Source: Bremerella cremea
Lineage (GTDB): Bacteria; Planctomycetota; Planctomycetia; Pirellulales; Pirellulaceae
Assembly: GCF_003335505.1 (NCBI RefSeq)
Contig: NZ_QPEX01000044.1
Location: 1 to 64,000 of the forward strand
Direction of reading: 5' to 3'
Length of the DNA: 64,000 bases
Shown piece after piece: positions 18,061 to 25,827 of the stretch. The position numbers and the translations under genes are program-made. Each line of letters begins with the position of its first letter. Position 1 is the stretch's first letter. The notes below the pieces were generated by a model that saw only the letters and a program-made list of their open reading frames with translations, was not told where the DNA came from and ran no database searches.

Positions 18061-19569
18061 TCAGCTTGCTACAGGCATTTCAAGAGTCCCCATCACGGAT
18101 GTCCGAAGTCGTATTGTTCGGCCGTCGATGTCCGCTGTGACAAAGCCAATCTCAGACGCGACACTGCTCGAACCTTCGTCAATAGCTGGATACACGAGGC
18201 GTTTGCGACAACAACTCACATCAAACTCGGATGCGACAACGTGTGATTCGGGCAAATTCCCTGCGGGCGGCACAATCAAATAACCCACGCCGTCGTCAGC
18301 CCCAGATCCGTAGGCTTCCGAAGGCGTGAAAGTCGCGTTGTATTGAAGTGGGTGAAATCGCTGGTAAAGGCGCTCATGCCCAAAAAACACCCAATCTACG
18401 ACACGATTGAAAAGACGCGTGATGTGATGAAATCTGCCCCGTGTGTGACGATGCCTGCGTCCCGCGTTGCACGGCGCGATGTGCATCAGCGCGAATACCC
18501 ACTCGCCTTCCGGATCGCTAGCGATATCGCCAAGTTCCGCTTGCGCCCATTGAAATTGTTTCCCGTTTGCATCGCTAAATTCGTCGGGAACTTCTGTGTC
18601 GAACTCCAAGAAACGAACTGGTCCGAAACGGAAGGAAGAGAAGGTGAGGGACGTTGAGGAGAATAGGAACGCGAAATTGTTCAGAAACGTCTTGGCATCC
18701 CAGTGGCTTCCCGTCCAGGGTGTGTCGTGGTTCCCAATAATTGGCATGGCAACTTTCGTCGTCAGGACTTCCCGGCCCATGTCGAAGAACGTCCACCAGT
18801 GTCCCGGAGTATCGTTCCAAGTAAGGTCTCCGACGAGAATGAGGAAGTCAACGTCGGAGTGCGCTTCTGCAATTTCTATTGCGGTATCACCCCATCTTCG
18901 ATTGTCGCCGCTGTCTTGCATGTCTCTAACAAGCATGAAACTTAGTACGGAGACCTCTTCTTTGGCCGTCTTAAACCTGTGCACTGGTGTTAGCGGCTCT
19001 TCATCCCTGAATAGGCGTTCGAAGTATCCCGTAACCGTTTGCAGATCGTTGAGTTCGAGGCGGTGATGCGTAGCGAATGCACCGGTCACTGTTTTCCCAA
19101 GAGTCGGATCTTTCCCATACTTGAGTCGAAAAATCATGGGAACGTGCGTAATGCAATTCACTACGACGCCGCTATGTGGCTGAGTATTGGAATTCCAAGG
19201 CAGATAGGGACCTAAATAGAGTCGTCCTACGGCTGCTCGATAATCATCGCTTCCGTTGTTGTCCCATGTCCGGCCGAGTCCATTCTCTGAAAAGAACACA
19301 AAATGCCAGACACACGCCTCGCGAGACAACTGAATCGTAATCTCGAAATGCGAGGCCTCGATCTTTGTCAGCGGTGTTTCGATGAAGTATTCAAGGTTAC
19401 CTCCACTGTCTTCGACTTGTAGCTGGGGGTCGCTAACCTGATTCCAACCGTTAAAGCCGCAATGAATATAGAGCGTTTCTGCATTGGCCAAACTTCCCTT
19501 GTACATAATAGTGACTGGTTCGCCAGGTTGCGGGTCGGCCGATGAAAATGCTATTGCATCGTGTCTCAT
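18061..19569 (-). CDS. Metallophosphoesterase with N-terminal CBM25-like starch-binding domain
   Basis: The 502-residue protein has no signal peptide. Residues about 10-125 resemble a CBM25/X25-type starch-binding module (LYIHCGFNGWNQV, later VWHFVFFSENG). Residues 205-420 are a calcineurin-like phosphoesterase. GDLTWND (Asp248), GNHD (280-282) and MHIAP (His363) are present, but the first motif reads DMQ (216-218) instead of D-x-H and the last reads GHERLYQR, where the usual second His is Arg400. Metal sites may thus be altered. By analogy with laforin (CBM20 plus phosphatase), a glucan-phosphate phosphatase is an attractive inference, not shown. It is the first gene of the six-gene operon. 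The start is ATG 19569; a TTG nine codons upstream is less likely. Confidence 0.85.
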   Translation of the reverse strand: MRHDAIAFSSADPQPGEPVTIMYKGSLANAETLYIHCGFNGWNQVSDPQLQVEDSGGNLEYFIETPLTKIEASHFEITIQLSREACVWHFVFFSENGLGRTWDNNGSDDYRAAVGRLYLGPYLPWNSNTQPHSGVVVNCITHVPMIFRLKYGKDPTLGKTVTGAFATHHRLELNDLQTVTGYFERLFRDEEPLTPVHRFKTAKEEVSVLSFMLVRDMQDSGDNRRWGDTAIEIAEAHSDVDFLILVGDLTWNDTPGHWWTFFDMGREVLTTKVAMPIIGNHDTPWTGSHWDAKTFLNNFAFLFSSTSLTFSSFRFGPVRFLEFDTEVPDEFSDANGKQFQWAQAELGDIASDPEGEWVFALMHIAPCNAGRRHRHTRGRFHHITRLFNRVVDWVFFGHERLYQRFHPLQYNATFTPSEAYGSGADDGVGYLIVPPAGNLPESHVVASEFDVSCCRKRLVYPAIDEGSSSVASEIGFVTADIDGRTIRLRTSVMGTLEMPVAS

Positions 19570-20072
19570 TGATAGCTCAATGATGAATGTCGACAAGCGA
19601 ATTTGATAACTTCGAAACGTTCGCGAACTGTTACGTAAACTACGTTTTGGAGAGTTCTCTTCTCTAACGAATGCAATGCCAATCGATGAGCAATCGTTTT
19701 AAAGGGGCGTTCTGATTACGGAAGCGCTGACGGGGCGGTGAATTGCGCGCGATGATGGCTGGCTCACACCACATGGATCGTGCCTGGCTCTTCAGCAGTG
19801 AGACACGAAGGACACTCGTCGGTCAGGTCTAAGAATGATGCTCAACACTTCGGGGTTGGGTACGGATTGGGAATTGCGAAGCAAACAATAATTCGGACCC
19901 GACAATTTGTTGAATCAGCGGATGTTTCCTGGCGGTTAAAAGTTTGGCGAGCTAGTAAAACACATAACAATCCAGAATGCCACCTTTGGTGGATATTAGA
20001 CTACCAAAAGATACTAACTCCGCAAGGCATATTTATTGAAAATTAACTGCCACTGCTCAGCTCTGCGCCTCA
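19570..20072. other. Intergenic region upstream of the alpha-glucan operon and the integrative element
   Basis: No convincing gene is seen. The divergent promoters for the minus-strand alpha-glucan operon and the plus-strand mobile-element genes should lie here. The left end of the integrative element probably also falls in this region, but I found no repeat of the tRNA-Arg sequence to fix it. An open frame at 19780-20046 lacks any protein-like signal. Confidence 0.4.
19619..19628. promoter_or_regulatory. 10-bp palindrome GTTCGCGAAC, possible operator
   Basis: A perfect palindrome lies 50 bases upstream of the metallophosphoesterase start. It sits where a repressor or activator of the operon could bind. 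Short palindromes occur by chance, so this is tentative. Confidence 0.22.
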
Positions 20073-20321
20073 ATGCCCCTCAGACCGCCTGTCATTACGA
20101 TAAACGGCAAGACAAGTCGTGTTTTGGTAGAGGATTACGCGGATTCAGGTGAAGCTGTAGTTGGAGCGGCTAATGACTTCGCCACTTTGTCGCCGTGCTC
20201 ATCCGGTCAAAAGGCCTTGCCCTTTCAGCAACCAATTGCCCGCATCGTTGAAATGACTAGGCCTAGCAATCACGCTGTGCTGGCGATCATCGCCACAGTC
20301 AAAGTCGTAGATCCCAAGTGA
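20073..20321 (+). CDS. Possible small protein of the integrative element
   Basis: The 82-residue frame (starting MPLRPPVITINGK) ends in a four-base GTGA overlap with the next gene, typical of translational coupling. I do not recognise the protein and codon use is not decisive. It would be the first gene of the plus-strand cassette leading to the HTH proteins. Confidence 0.4.
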   Translation: MPLRPPVITINGKTSRVLVEDYADSGEAVVGAANDFATLSPCSSGQKALPFQQPIARIVEMTRPSNHAVLAIIATVKVVDPK

Positions 20322-20530
20322 CACGCCCAGGCAGCATCAGAAAGGTGAGTTGCCAGCTTCCGCAAGCAAAGGTGTCGGTCCAAGCAAAAGTGGGCCTAAG
20401 CCTTCCCGCCCTGATCGATCTGCTGGAAGACCTCTTGAAGGAGTGCCGCAAGGCAAAGAATCAAGGTCTCGATATAAAGACGGCGGTGAGCATCCTTCGC
20501 GATCGCAGCCGCGTCCAGACAGCCACCTAG
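20318..20530 (+). CDS. Small helical protein of the integrative element, 70 aa
   Basis: It starts with GTG at 20318, overlapping the preceding stop. The C-terminal half, from LSLPALIDLLEDLLKE through KECRKAKNQGLD to KTAVSILRDRS, reads like a charged two-helix protein. From memory, similar short proteins sit next to excisionase-like genes in planctomycete mobile elements. It is followed 12 bases later by the HTH gene. Function unknown. Confidence 0.5.
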   Translation: MTRPGSIRKVSCQLPQAKVSVQAKVGLSLPALIDLLEDLLKECRKAKNQGLDIKTAVSILRDRSRVQTAT

Positions 20531-20542
20531 GAGATCATCCCC

Positions 20543-20749
20543 ATGGAAAAGCAATGGTACTCACCGGCAGAGTTCGCTGCCATTGTCGGCAGGGCTGCCT
20601 ACACCGTTCGCGAATGGTGCCGCACTGAGAGGATCATCGCCCGGAAACGCGCATGTGGTCGTGGTCGATCGAAAGAGTGGGAGATCAATTGCACGGAGAT
20701 CTCATTCTATCTGAACCACGGCCTGCGTCCCTCACCTTACGCCAAATGA
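20543..20749 (+). CDS. Helix-turn-helix, excisionase/MerR-like small DNA-binding protein
   Basis: The 68-residue protein opens with WYSPAEFAAIVGRAAYTVREWC, a winged-helix/MerR-type DNA-recognition segment: helix, turn, then recognition helix with TVREWCR. A basic wing follows (RKRACGRGRSKEW). The ATG at 20543 has AGGAG eight bases upstream. Such proteins act as excisionases or control factors of integrative elements. It would help excision or regulate the integrase 3 kb away. Confidence 0.75.
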   Translation: MEKQWYSPAEFAAIVGRAAYTVREWCRTERIIARKRACGRGRSKEWEINCTEISFYLNHGLRPSPYAK

Positions 20750-20822
20750 CCAAGCGGCTTTGGAGTGAAGCCCAGGCACTGCCACGGATGGTTTTCCTGT
20801 TTCATGTATCAGGCTTAATCGC

Positions 20823-21053
20823 ATGCTCATGACTATCAATCAGGCTGCCGAATATCTCGGCTACTCGGTCTCCGGCCTTCGAAAGCTGGTAAATCGCGGC
20901 ATCATCCGCTACTTCCAGGCGACCGAGGGAGCTCCCCTTAAATTCAAGCGGGAATGGCTCGATGACTTTATCGAAGCCAACACCAAACCCGCTGAACAGA
21001 AAGAAACTGCCAAACGCCAGTCGCCGAAATTCGACCCAAGCGTTTGGACATGA
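20823..21053 (+). CDS. Excisionase-family HTH DNA-binding protein
   Basis: The 76-residue protein has the excisionase/MerR-like HTH: MTINQAAEYLGYSVSGLRKL followed by VNRGIIRYF and a wing ending in WLDDFIEA. This is the common excise domain of recombination directionality factors. The start may be ATG 20823 or the ATG two codons later. With the tyrosine integrase at 23309-24457 it supports an integrative element here. It is a second HTH factor, so one of the two may be a regulator rather than the directionality factor. Confidence 0.8.
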   Translation: MLMTINQAAEYLGYSVSGLRKLVNRGIIRYFQATEGAPLKFKREWLDDFIEANTKPAEQKETAKRQSPKFDPSVWT

Positions 21054-21130
21054 CCCGAAACTTTATTCGAATTTCAACGCTGATGTGTTTGTCAGCGATT
21101 TCCCTTCCTTTCCACAAAGGAATTAGAACG

Positions 21131-21352
21131 ATGTCAAATCTTGCACACACTGCCCATGCCATCAAACATGGGCTTGACCACACTTCCGTTGGCAAGCAAG
21201 TCGTAGGTGCGGCCACTCTGGGAGCCGCGATCACGGCGAAAGCTGTCGCAGGCCCTGCTGTGTCTGCCGCTGTTGTCGCGGCAGCACCGATCGCGGTGCC
21301 AATCGCGATTGCTGGTGGCTTGGCTTACCTCATCGGGAAGGCCACGAAATAG
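21131..21352 (+). CDS. Small Ala/Gly-rich hydrophobic protein (copy 1)
   Basis: The 73-residue protein has a short polar N-terminus with several His residues (LAHTAHAIKHGLDH) and a long Ala/Val/Gly/Ile run with spaced glycines, ending GGLAYLIGKATK. It probably inserts in membrane or packs by glycine-zipper contacts. The ATG at 21131 has AAAGGA upstream. It is closely related to the protein encoded right after it. I do not recognise the family. A holin-like, toxin-like, bacteriocin-like or structural role would all fit. Confidence 0.6.
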   Translation: MSNLAHTAHAIKHGLDHTSVGKQVVGAATLGAAITAKAVAGPAVSAAVVAAAPIAVPIAIAGGLAYLIGKATK

Positions 21353-21368
21353 CCCAACCATAGTTTCT

Positions 21369-21593
21369 GTGATTGGCGAACCAGCGGCTTGCTTTGTCGT
21401 GTACCGCTTCGAACACACAGCGGCTGCCCGCCAAGTCACCGGAGCTCTTGTTACCGAGGCAGTTGTCGCCACGAAAGTCCTTGCGGGGACATCAGCCGCC
21501 GTAGCCGTAGCAGCGGCGGCACCGGTCGTTGCTCCATTGGCGATCGCTGGCGGGATTATGTACGCGATCCAACGAGCGACGGAGAAGAAGTAA
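21369..21593 (+). CDS. Small Ala/Gly-rich hydrophobic protein (copy 2)
   Basis: The C-terminal 60 residues match copy 1 closely: HTAAARQVTGA aligns with HTSVGKQVVGA, and both end in an AIAGG-x-x-Y segment before a basic tail. The N-terminus differs and has no ATG. GTG at 21369 is the best start (74 aa), without a clear ribosome site. It could be an active translated copy or a partial duplication that lost its own start. Confidence 0.45.
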   Translation: MIGEPAACFVVYRFEHTAAARQVTGALVTEAVVATKVLAGTSAAVAVAAAAPVVAPLAIAGGIMYAIQRATEKK

Positions 21594-21704
21594 TCTTCTC
21601 CTATGTTGACATCAGAAAGCTGTACTCCGAAAATCGCGGAGTGCAGCTCTTACTTTTCTTATCAAAGAGCCTCTGTTCAATAAGTCCAAGGGGCATGGCA
21701 TCCG

Positions 21705-22232
21705 ATGAATGATAAACAACAATATCCCTACCGGATTGTATCGTCAGCATCCCTTAGCATCATGCTTGAGGAACGAAACGTACGTCAGTTTTGGTTTTGT
21801 AATACAAACCGGCGACATCGAGACTTTCCAACTGAGAAAAGGCTGGAAGGTCTAATGCGACGAATGAATGTTGCTGCCGCTTGGCCAGTTGAAATCGAGT
21901 ACCCTCACATGGAAGAGGTCGAAAAGGGAGATTTCGTGCTAATGTGGGCAAAAGGGAAAGGCATTATCGGAATCGGTGTAGCAGACAAGAATCCATTTCA
22001 AATCCTAGAGGCTGGTGCCTCTACTCAGCTCTGGGAGACTGGCATGAAAGAAGAAGGCGAATCCAATGGTCCCCAACTGGAAGAATGGCGTATCAGAATT
22101 TCGAACTGGCTGTTTTGGGACGGAAACGATCCTTTTGCATACAAAGGTCAGCCGCGTGCATTCGAAGCAGCAAGGCTCAGAGACGTCGAACAGTTCTTGC
22201 GACAAGTTGAGGATCGTCTTAAGCGCTTCTAA
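21705..22232 (+). CDS. EVE/PUA-like domain protein
   Basis: The 175-residue protein contains features of the EVE/PUA-like fold: FWFCNTNR near the start, then VEKGDFVLMWAKGKGIIGIGVA, which matches the strand-turn-strand core of EVE domains that bind modified bases. The C-terminus is helical and charged. Proteins of this type often accompany restriction or other defence genes on mobile elements. It ends with a four-base convergent overlap with the membrane protein. No ribosome site at ideal spacing is seen; GGGG lies 13 bases upstream. The domain call is by eye. Confidence 0.65.
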   Translation: MNDKQQYPYRIVSSASLSIMLEERNVRQFWFCNTNRRHRDFPTEKRLEGLMRRMNVAAAWPVEIEYPHMEEVEKGDFVLMWAKGKGIIGIGVADKNPFQILEAGASTQLWETGMKEEGESNGPQLEEWRIRISNWLFWDGNDPFAYKGQPRAFEAARLRDVEQFLRQVEDRLKRF

Positions 22233-23245
22233 TTAGGTGCTTCTTCTTTACTGTTTGATACACTCGCCTCATTATTGACGGAATCAAGTTCCCCATCGGA
22301 ACAAACTGCTTCATACCGAAATCTGTAATCACCCTTTGGCACAAACACATTAAACGCCGTTGATTTTAAAGTAATGTTAAAGTCATATGTAGTGCCTGTG
22401 CCAGGCCTGATTAACAAACTTTTGGTATCGACTTCAGGCGGCGACTTGATCAATTCTACATGGATGGATGGAACGGAAGTCATATGCGGCTGAAGCGTTC
22501 CGCTACCAGTAGCAATAAAAAGGTCCCGAACAACGGAAAGTGTCAAATATCCGGACTGACGGTTGTCACTGGCCTCATCGATTTGCTGATTTGCGATCAC
22601 CGCCTTTTGAGCGACTTGTCTTACCGGGATTTTCGGAATTGAGTCTTGTCTCGCCAGCATCCGTTGCTCAATTTCCGCGATTCTATTTTCGATTGGAATT
22701 GAAACATTTGCTTGTGACGTCGCGTTGGTTTGCTGAAGCCTCTCCAACTCTTGTACATCCTCGATCTGGCTGCGGAATGCCGCGTATTTTCTATCAATCG
22801 CTGTGGCTGTGTCAGCCGAAGCAACGGCCAACCAATCGTTTCCAAGAGTGACATTGGTTATTGCGATATTCTGCGCCATGCGGGCGGCTGCTTCGATCCG
22901 GTGACGATAGGCATTCTGTGCTGCATAATGATTGAACTCTTGATCTGCGACCTCTTCGGTCTCCTCAAGGTAGGTACTAAGACGCATCAACTCATTTGAC
23001 AAATTGATCATCTTCTCCGCCGAGCGTTCAGCGAACGTATCAACCTTCTCCGTCGTTGAGTACTTTGCGAAAAAGTACCCTATGACAATTGAGGACACCG
23101 ACGAGAGCAGGAATAACACGACACTTAATAGGAATGTCTCTCGCGGCGATGGATTCTGAGATGTCGACGCAATATGTAAGCAGTATCCCGCCCCCAGCAA
23201 GCATGCAACGAACACCGATCCGATAATGAATGTCTTTAGACTCAT
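22229..23245 (-). CDS. Two-TM membrane protein with coiled coil and C-terminal domain
   Basis: The 338-residue protein starts at ATG 23245 after GAGAG. It has two hydrophobic segments (about residues 6-24 and 38-60) in a hairpin and a long helical region rich in Glu/Gln/Ala (about 70-210). A C-terminal domain of beta character follows, with a segment ending FNVFVPKGDYRFRYEAVC that suggests an Ig-like or carboxypeptidase-regulatory fold. I do not recognise the family. It ends tail-to-tail with the EVE-like gene and lies next to the integrase, so it is likely cargo of the element. A longer frame to 23293 is possible but lacks support. Confidence 0.65.
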   Translation of the reverse strand: MSLKTFIIGSVFVACLLGAGYCLHIASTSQNPSPRETFLLSVVLFLLSSVSSIVIGYFFAKYSTTEKVDTFAERSAEKMINLSNELMRLSTYLEETEEVADQEFNHYAAQNAYRHRIEAAARMAQNIAITNVTLGNDWLAVASADTATAIDRKYAAFRSQIEDVQELERLQQTNATSQANVSIPIENRIAEIEQRMLARQDSIPKIPVRQVAQKAVIANQQIDEASDNRQSGYLTLSVVRDLFIATGSGTLQPHMTSVPSIHVELIKSPPEVDTKSLLIRPGTGTTYDFNITLKSTAFNVFVPKGDYRFRYEAVCSDGELDSVNNEASVSNSKEEAPN

Positions 23246-23308
23246 GGATAGCTCTCTAGCAGAACAAATTACTCGCTCGATGCCACTGAACAACCAAAGT
23301 AAGAAAAC

Positions 23309-24457
23309 TCAGCAAGCAGCCCATAGCTGCTCAGTATACCTCTGATCCCAAGCCAAGTAATGCTCTCGGCAAATCTCCACAGAGTTTCCCATCAGCTTCG
23401 AAAGCGTCTCGACGCTGATCGGTTTCTGCGTCCAATACCCATCCAGGCATCTCTTGGCGTAAGTGTGCCGGAACGAATAGACGCACGCGTCCTTGTCGAG
23501 AGTAATTCCTTTCTTCTTCAGCTTGCGTCGAACTCGGTCGAAGGATGGCCGCAGCCCTTCCATAGTCCAAGGGTTTCCACGAGTGTTGCGAAATAGTGGG
23601 CCAGCGTTATGGCGTTCAATCTGGCGGCGGACGATCGACATGATATGGGGATCGGTCACGTAGATGATCCGCTTCCGGCCCGTCTTGGATTCCTCGGCCT
23701 TGAAAACCCACTCCATCTTGTCACCATGGTCGATGACATGAGCAGCCGTCAGGCTGGCGAATTCGATTCCAGGCCGGGCTCCGGTGCGGATCAGGATGCG
23801 AATGGCCTCGCCGAAGGCTTTGTTGGTGTTCGCAATCATCGCCTCCTCTTGCTCCGGCTCGATATAGGTAACCCGGCCATTGCCTTTGGGAGCCTTGAAA
23901 CCCTTGATCGGGTTCCGAGGGATCATCTCCTGCTTGGCGGCGTAGTTAAAGGCCCGCTTGAGGCCCTGGATGTGGGATCGTTTGGAGCCATTCCAGCCGG
24001 GATGGGCCTGGAGCCACTGATCGACGTGGATCGGCTTCAGGTCGTCCACTGGCATGCCTCCGTAGCCGTCGTGGATGCGATCCTTGGGATTCCTCTTTCG
24101 CCCGTCCCGATATTTCCCCGGAAAACCGGAACAGAAGTCGAACAGGCTGGTCGAACGCATCACGAAGGTGGCCGGGGAATCGTTCGCCTTGCAGTTGGCC
24201 AGATAGGCCTCACAGACTTCCTGAACGGTAACCCCGGTCACCAGCTGGACCATGGCCTGCTTTTCTGCTGCCAGAAAGCGAGCGTAGGCTTTTTTGACGA
24301 CCGATTCCTTGATTTCAGGGTCTTTCAGCCGGTTCCCGTTTTCATCCGTGAGGGGAGTGAACCTGCCGCCCTCTTTTGTGTACCAACCTCTACCGCTACG
24401 ATAGAAAAATCCTTTGTTCCGACTTCCCTGTTTTCGGCCTAAGTGCTTGCGAGCCAT
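23309..24457 (-). CDS. Tyrosine recombinase / integrase
   Basis: The 382-residue protein has an N-terminal arm and a SAM-like core-binding domain (about 90-200). The catalytic domain includes box I RTGARPGIEFASL (first Arg), a Lys in SKTGRKRIIYV, box II YSFRHTYAKR (the first His of the usual H-x-x-R-H is Tyr) and the nucleophile Tyr367 in EHYLAW. It catalyses site-specific integration and excision. ATG at 24457 has a CGGGAA site upstream. The frame runs on to 24709 but that part is the antisense of tRNA-Arg and not protein. The gene is adjacent to tRNA-Arg(CCU), whose sequence is the probable attachment site. Confidence 0.92.
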   Translation of the reverse strand: MARKHLGRKQGSRNKGFFYRSGRGWYTKEGGRFTPLTDENGNRLKDPEIKESVVKKAYARFLAAEKQAMVQLVTGVTVQEVCEAYLANCKANDSPATFVMRSTSLFDFCSGFPGKYRDGRKRNPKDRIHDGYGGMPVDDLKPIHVDQWLQAHPGWNGSKRSHIQGLKRAFNYAAKQEMIPRNPIKGFKAPKGNGRVTYIEPEQEEAMIANTNKAFGEAIRILIRTGARPGIEFASLTAAHVIDHGDKMEWVFKAEESKTGRKRIIYVTDPHIMSIVRRQIERHNAGPLFRNTRGNPWTMEGLRPSFDRVRRKLKKKGITLDKDACVYSFRHTYAKRCLDGYWTQKPISVETLSKLMGNSVEICREHYLAWDQRYTEQLWAAC

Positions 24458-24574
24458 GACGATGTTCCCGGAATGCCAGTCCCGCGAAGCCGCGACTTGC
24501 AGCCCCCGACTAGTCATTCGCGATTTGGTGCCAAGGCCCAAAAAAGTGGCTAAAACACGGGGAAAACGGCACTT

Positions 24575-24647
24575 GCCCTCGTAGCTCAGGGGATAGAGCG
24601 ACGGTTTCCTAAACCGCAGGTCGGTGGTTCGATTCCACCCGGGGGCA
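24575..24647 (+). tRNA. tRNA-Arg (anticodon CCU)
   Basis: The 73-nt gene folds as a complete cloverleaf. The acceptor is GCCCTCG paired with CGGGGGC (one G-U), with discriminator A, a D-arm with AGCTCAGG, anticodon stem ACGGT/ACCGC, loop TTCCTAA giving CCT, and a T-arm with GGTTCGATTCC. CCA is not encoded. It lies next to the integrase and is the likely integration target. The tRNA appears intact. Confidence 0.95.
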
Positions 24648-24704
24648 CTTTTTTCTCTTTTAAACTCTTGCTTGGCTGGCCTTTTTCTTGGGGCTGGTGC
24701 TGGG

Positions 24705-24755
24705 GCCACAAAAAAAGGACTCGCTTGGCAGCAAGTCCTTGTGGTGGCTTTTTTT
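24705..24755. terminator. Bidirectional intrinsic terminator between tRNA-Arg and the DUF1559 gene
   Basis: Stem AAGGACT (24715-24721) pairs with AGTCCTT (24734-24740). A seven-T run follows on the plus strand (24749-24755) and a seven-A run precedes it (24710-24716), acting as the T-run on the minus strand. It ends the tRNA transcript and, 25 bases after the stop, the DUF1559 transcript. Confidence 0.75.
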
Positions 24756-24779
24756 GCTTTTTGGGCTGCTAAGTTGAAA

Positions 24780-25730
24780 TTAGTAGCCTTGGTTTACTTC
24801 GCCGCCGTTGCGGGTGAAGAGGGCCTGGTAGGTGTTGAAGTTGATTGTGTCCGGCAGGAATGCTACCGAGCCGTCGCAGCGGGTAAACATGGCTCCGCCA
24901 GGGTGGTAGCTGCCGAACGACAATTCCAACAGGTGGCCTGAGACAGATGGATCGTTCAGGCGAGCATTCATCTTCACGGCCGCTGAGCCAACGGTTTCGC
25001 TGAATTCGGCTCCGTGATTGCTGCCATCGCAGCGGCAAGGGTCGATTTGATTCGAGCCGATGTACCAGTGATCGACCGCTTGTCCGTCTTTGCCAAACTT
25101 CGGATCGGTTTGAGCTTCGCCGACGGCAATTGTGTTCGACGTACCATCTGTGATATCCGCAAACCGCATCCCCTTACATCCAAAGATCACGCCGTTCTGA
25201 TCGAGCGCTTGCAGCGAGAGGGGACCGTAAGAAGTGTTCACCTGTTTTACTTTATCCGCACTCGACAACGTTCCTGAGTTCCCCAAGTAGCTCATCGGCA
25301 CACGATTCTTAATGCTATTGAAGCTGTCGTAATGCTGGGGCAGGGGCATCGTCGGGCAGAAGTAGGCGCTGATGAATGTTCCACAGGCGTCTTCGTTCGG
25401 CCCGGCTGGTGCCCAGTTATCGCTTTCGCCGAAGAGCAGCGTATCGTACAGATTCTTCTGCTCGATATAAGGAAGAATTCGTCCGCTCCACAAATGCCCT
25501 CGGTTAAACCAGCCAGGCGGAAACACTTTGTGGGTGTCGTGGTAGTTATGCAGCCCCAAGCCGATTTGCTTCATATTGTTGCTACACTGCATCCGCCGAG
25601 CAGCTTCACGGGCTTGTTGCACCGCCGGCAAAAGCAAAGAGATCAATACGCCGATAATCGCAATCACCACCAGCAATTCCACCAGGGTAAAACCAGAACG
25701 AAGCCTCGGTTTGGTTTTCTGAATGTTCAT
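24780..25730 (-). CDS. DUF1559 protein with prepilin-type N-terminus
   Basis: The 316-residue protein begins with a type III prepilin signal (SGFTLVELLVVIAIIG; cleavage before Phe) and one hydrophobic helix. The DUF1559 domain then begins around NNMKQIGLGLHNYHD. The C-terminal signature is H-X9-DG, visible as YHPGGAMFTRCDG. These proteins are abundant in planctomycetes and are thought to be exported pseudopilin-like envelope proteins; their role is unknown. ATG 25730 has AGGAG upstream. The small lipoprotein upstream (98 bases away, same strand) is a typical partner. Confidence 0.95.
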   Translation of the reverse strand: MNIQKTKPRLRSGFTLVELLVVIAIIGVLISLLLPAVQQAREAARRMQCSNNMKQIGLGLHNYHDTHKVFPPGWFNRGHLWSGRILPYIEQKNLYDTLLFGESDNWAPAGPNEDACGTFISAYFCPTMPLPQHYDSFNSIKNRVPMSYLGNSGTLSSADKVKQVNTSYGPLSLQALDQNGVIFGCKGMRFADITDGTSNTIAVGEAQTDPKFGKDGQAVDHWYIGSNQIDPCRCDGSNHGAEFSETVGSAAVKMNARLNDPSVSGHLLELSFGSYHPGGAMFTRCDGSVAFLPDTINFNTYQALFTRNGGEVNQGY

Positions 25731-25827
25731 CGAGATACACTCCTGTTGGTGCGTTGCCGTTACCTGAGAAAATCAGCAACGCGTTTCCTAAAACGAATAA
25801 ATGACAGCTAGAAATAGAACTCGAAAT

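Noticed and set aside
19780..20046. Plus-strand 88-codon frame near the integrative element
   Set aside because: Composition is not protein-like and there is no ribosome site.
19600..20100. Search for a second copy of the tRNA-Arg sequence as attL
   Set aside because: No match was visible by eye, so no attachment site is called.
24458..24709. N-terminal extension of the integrase frame
   Set aside because: This part is the antisense of tRNA-Arg and its flanks. The integrase start is placed at 24457.
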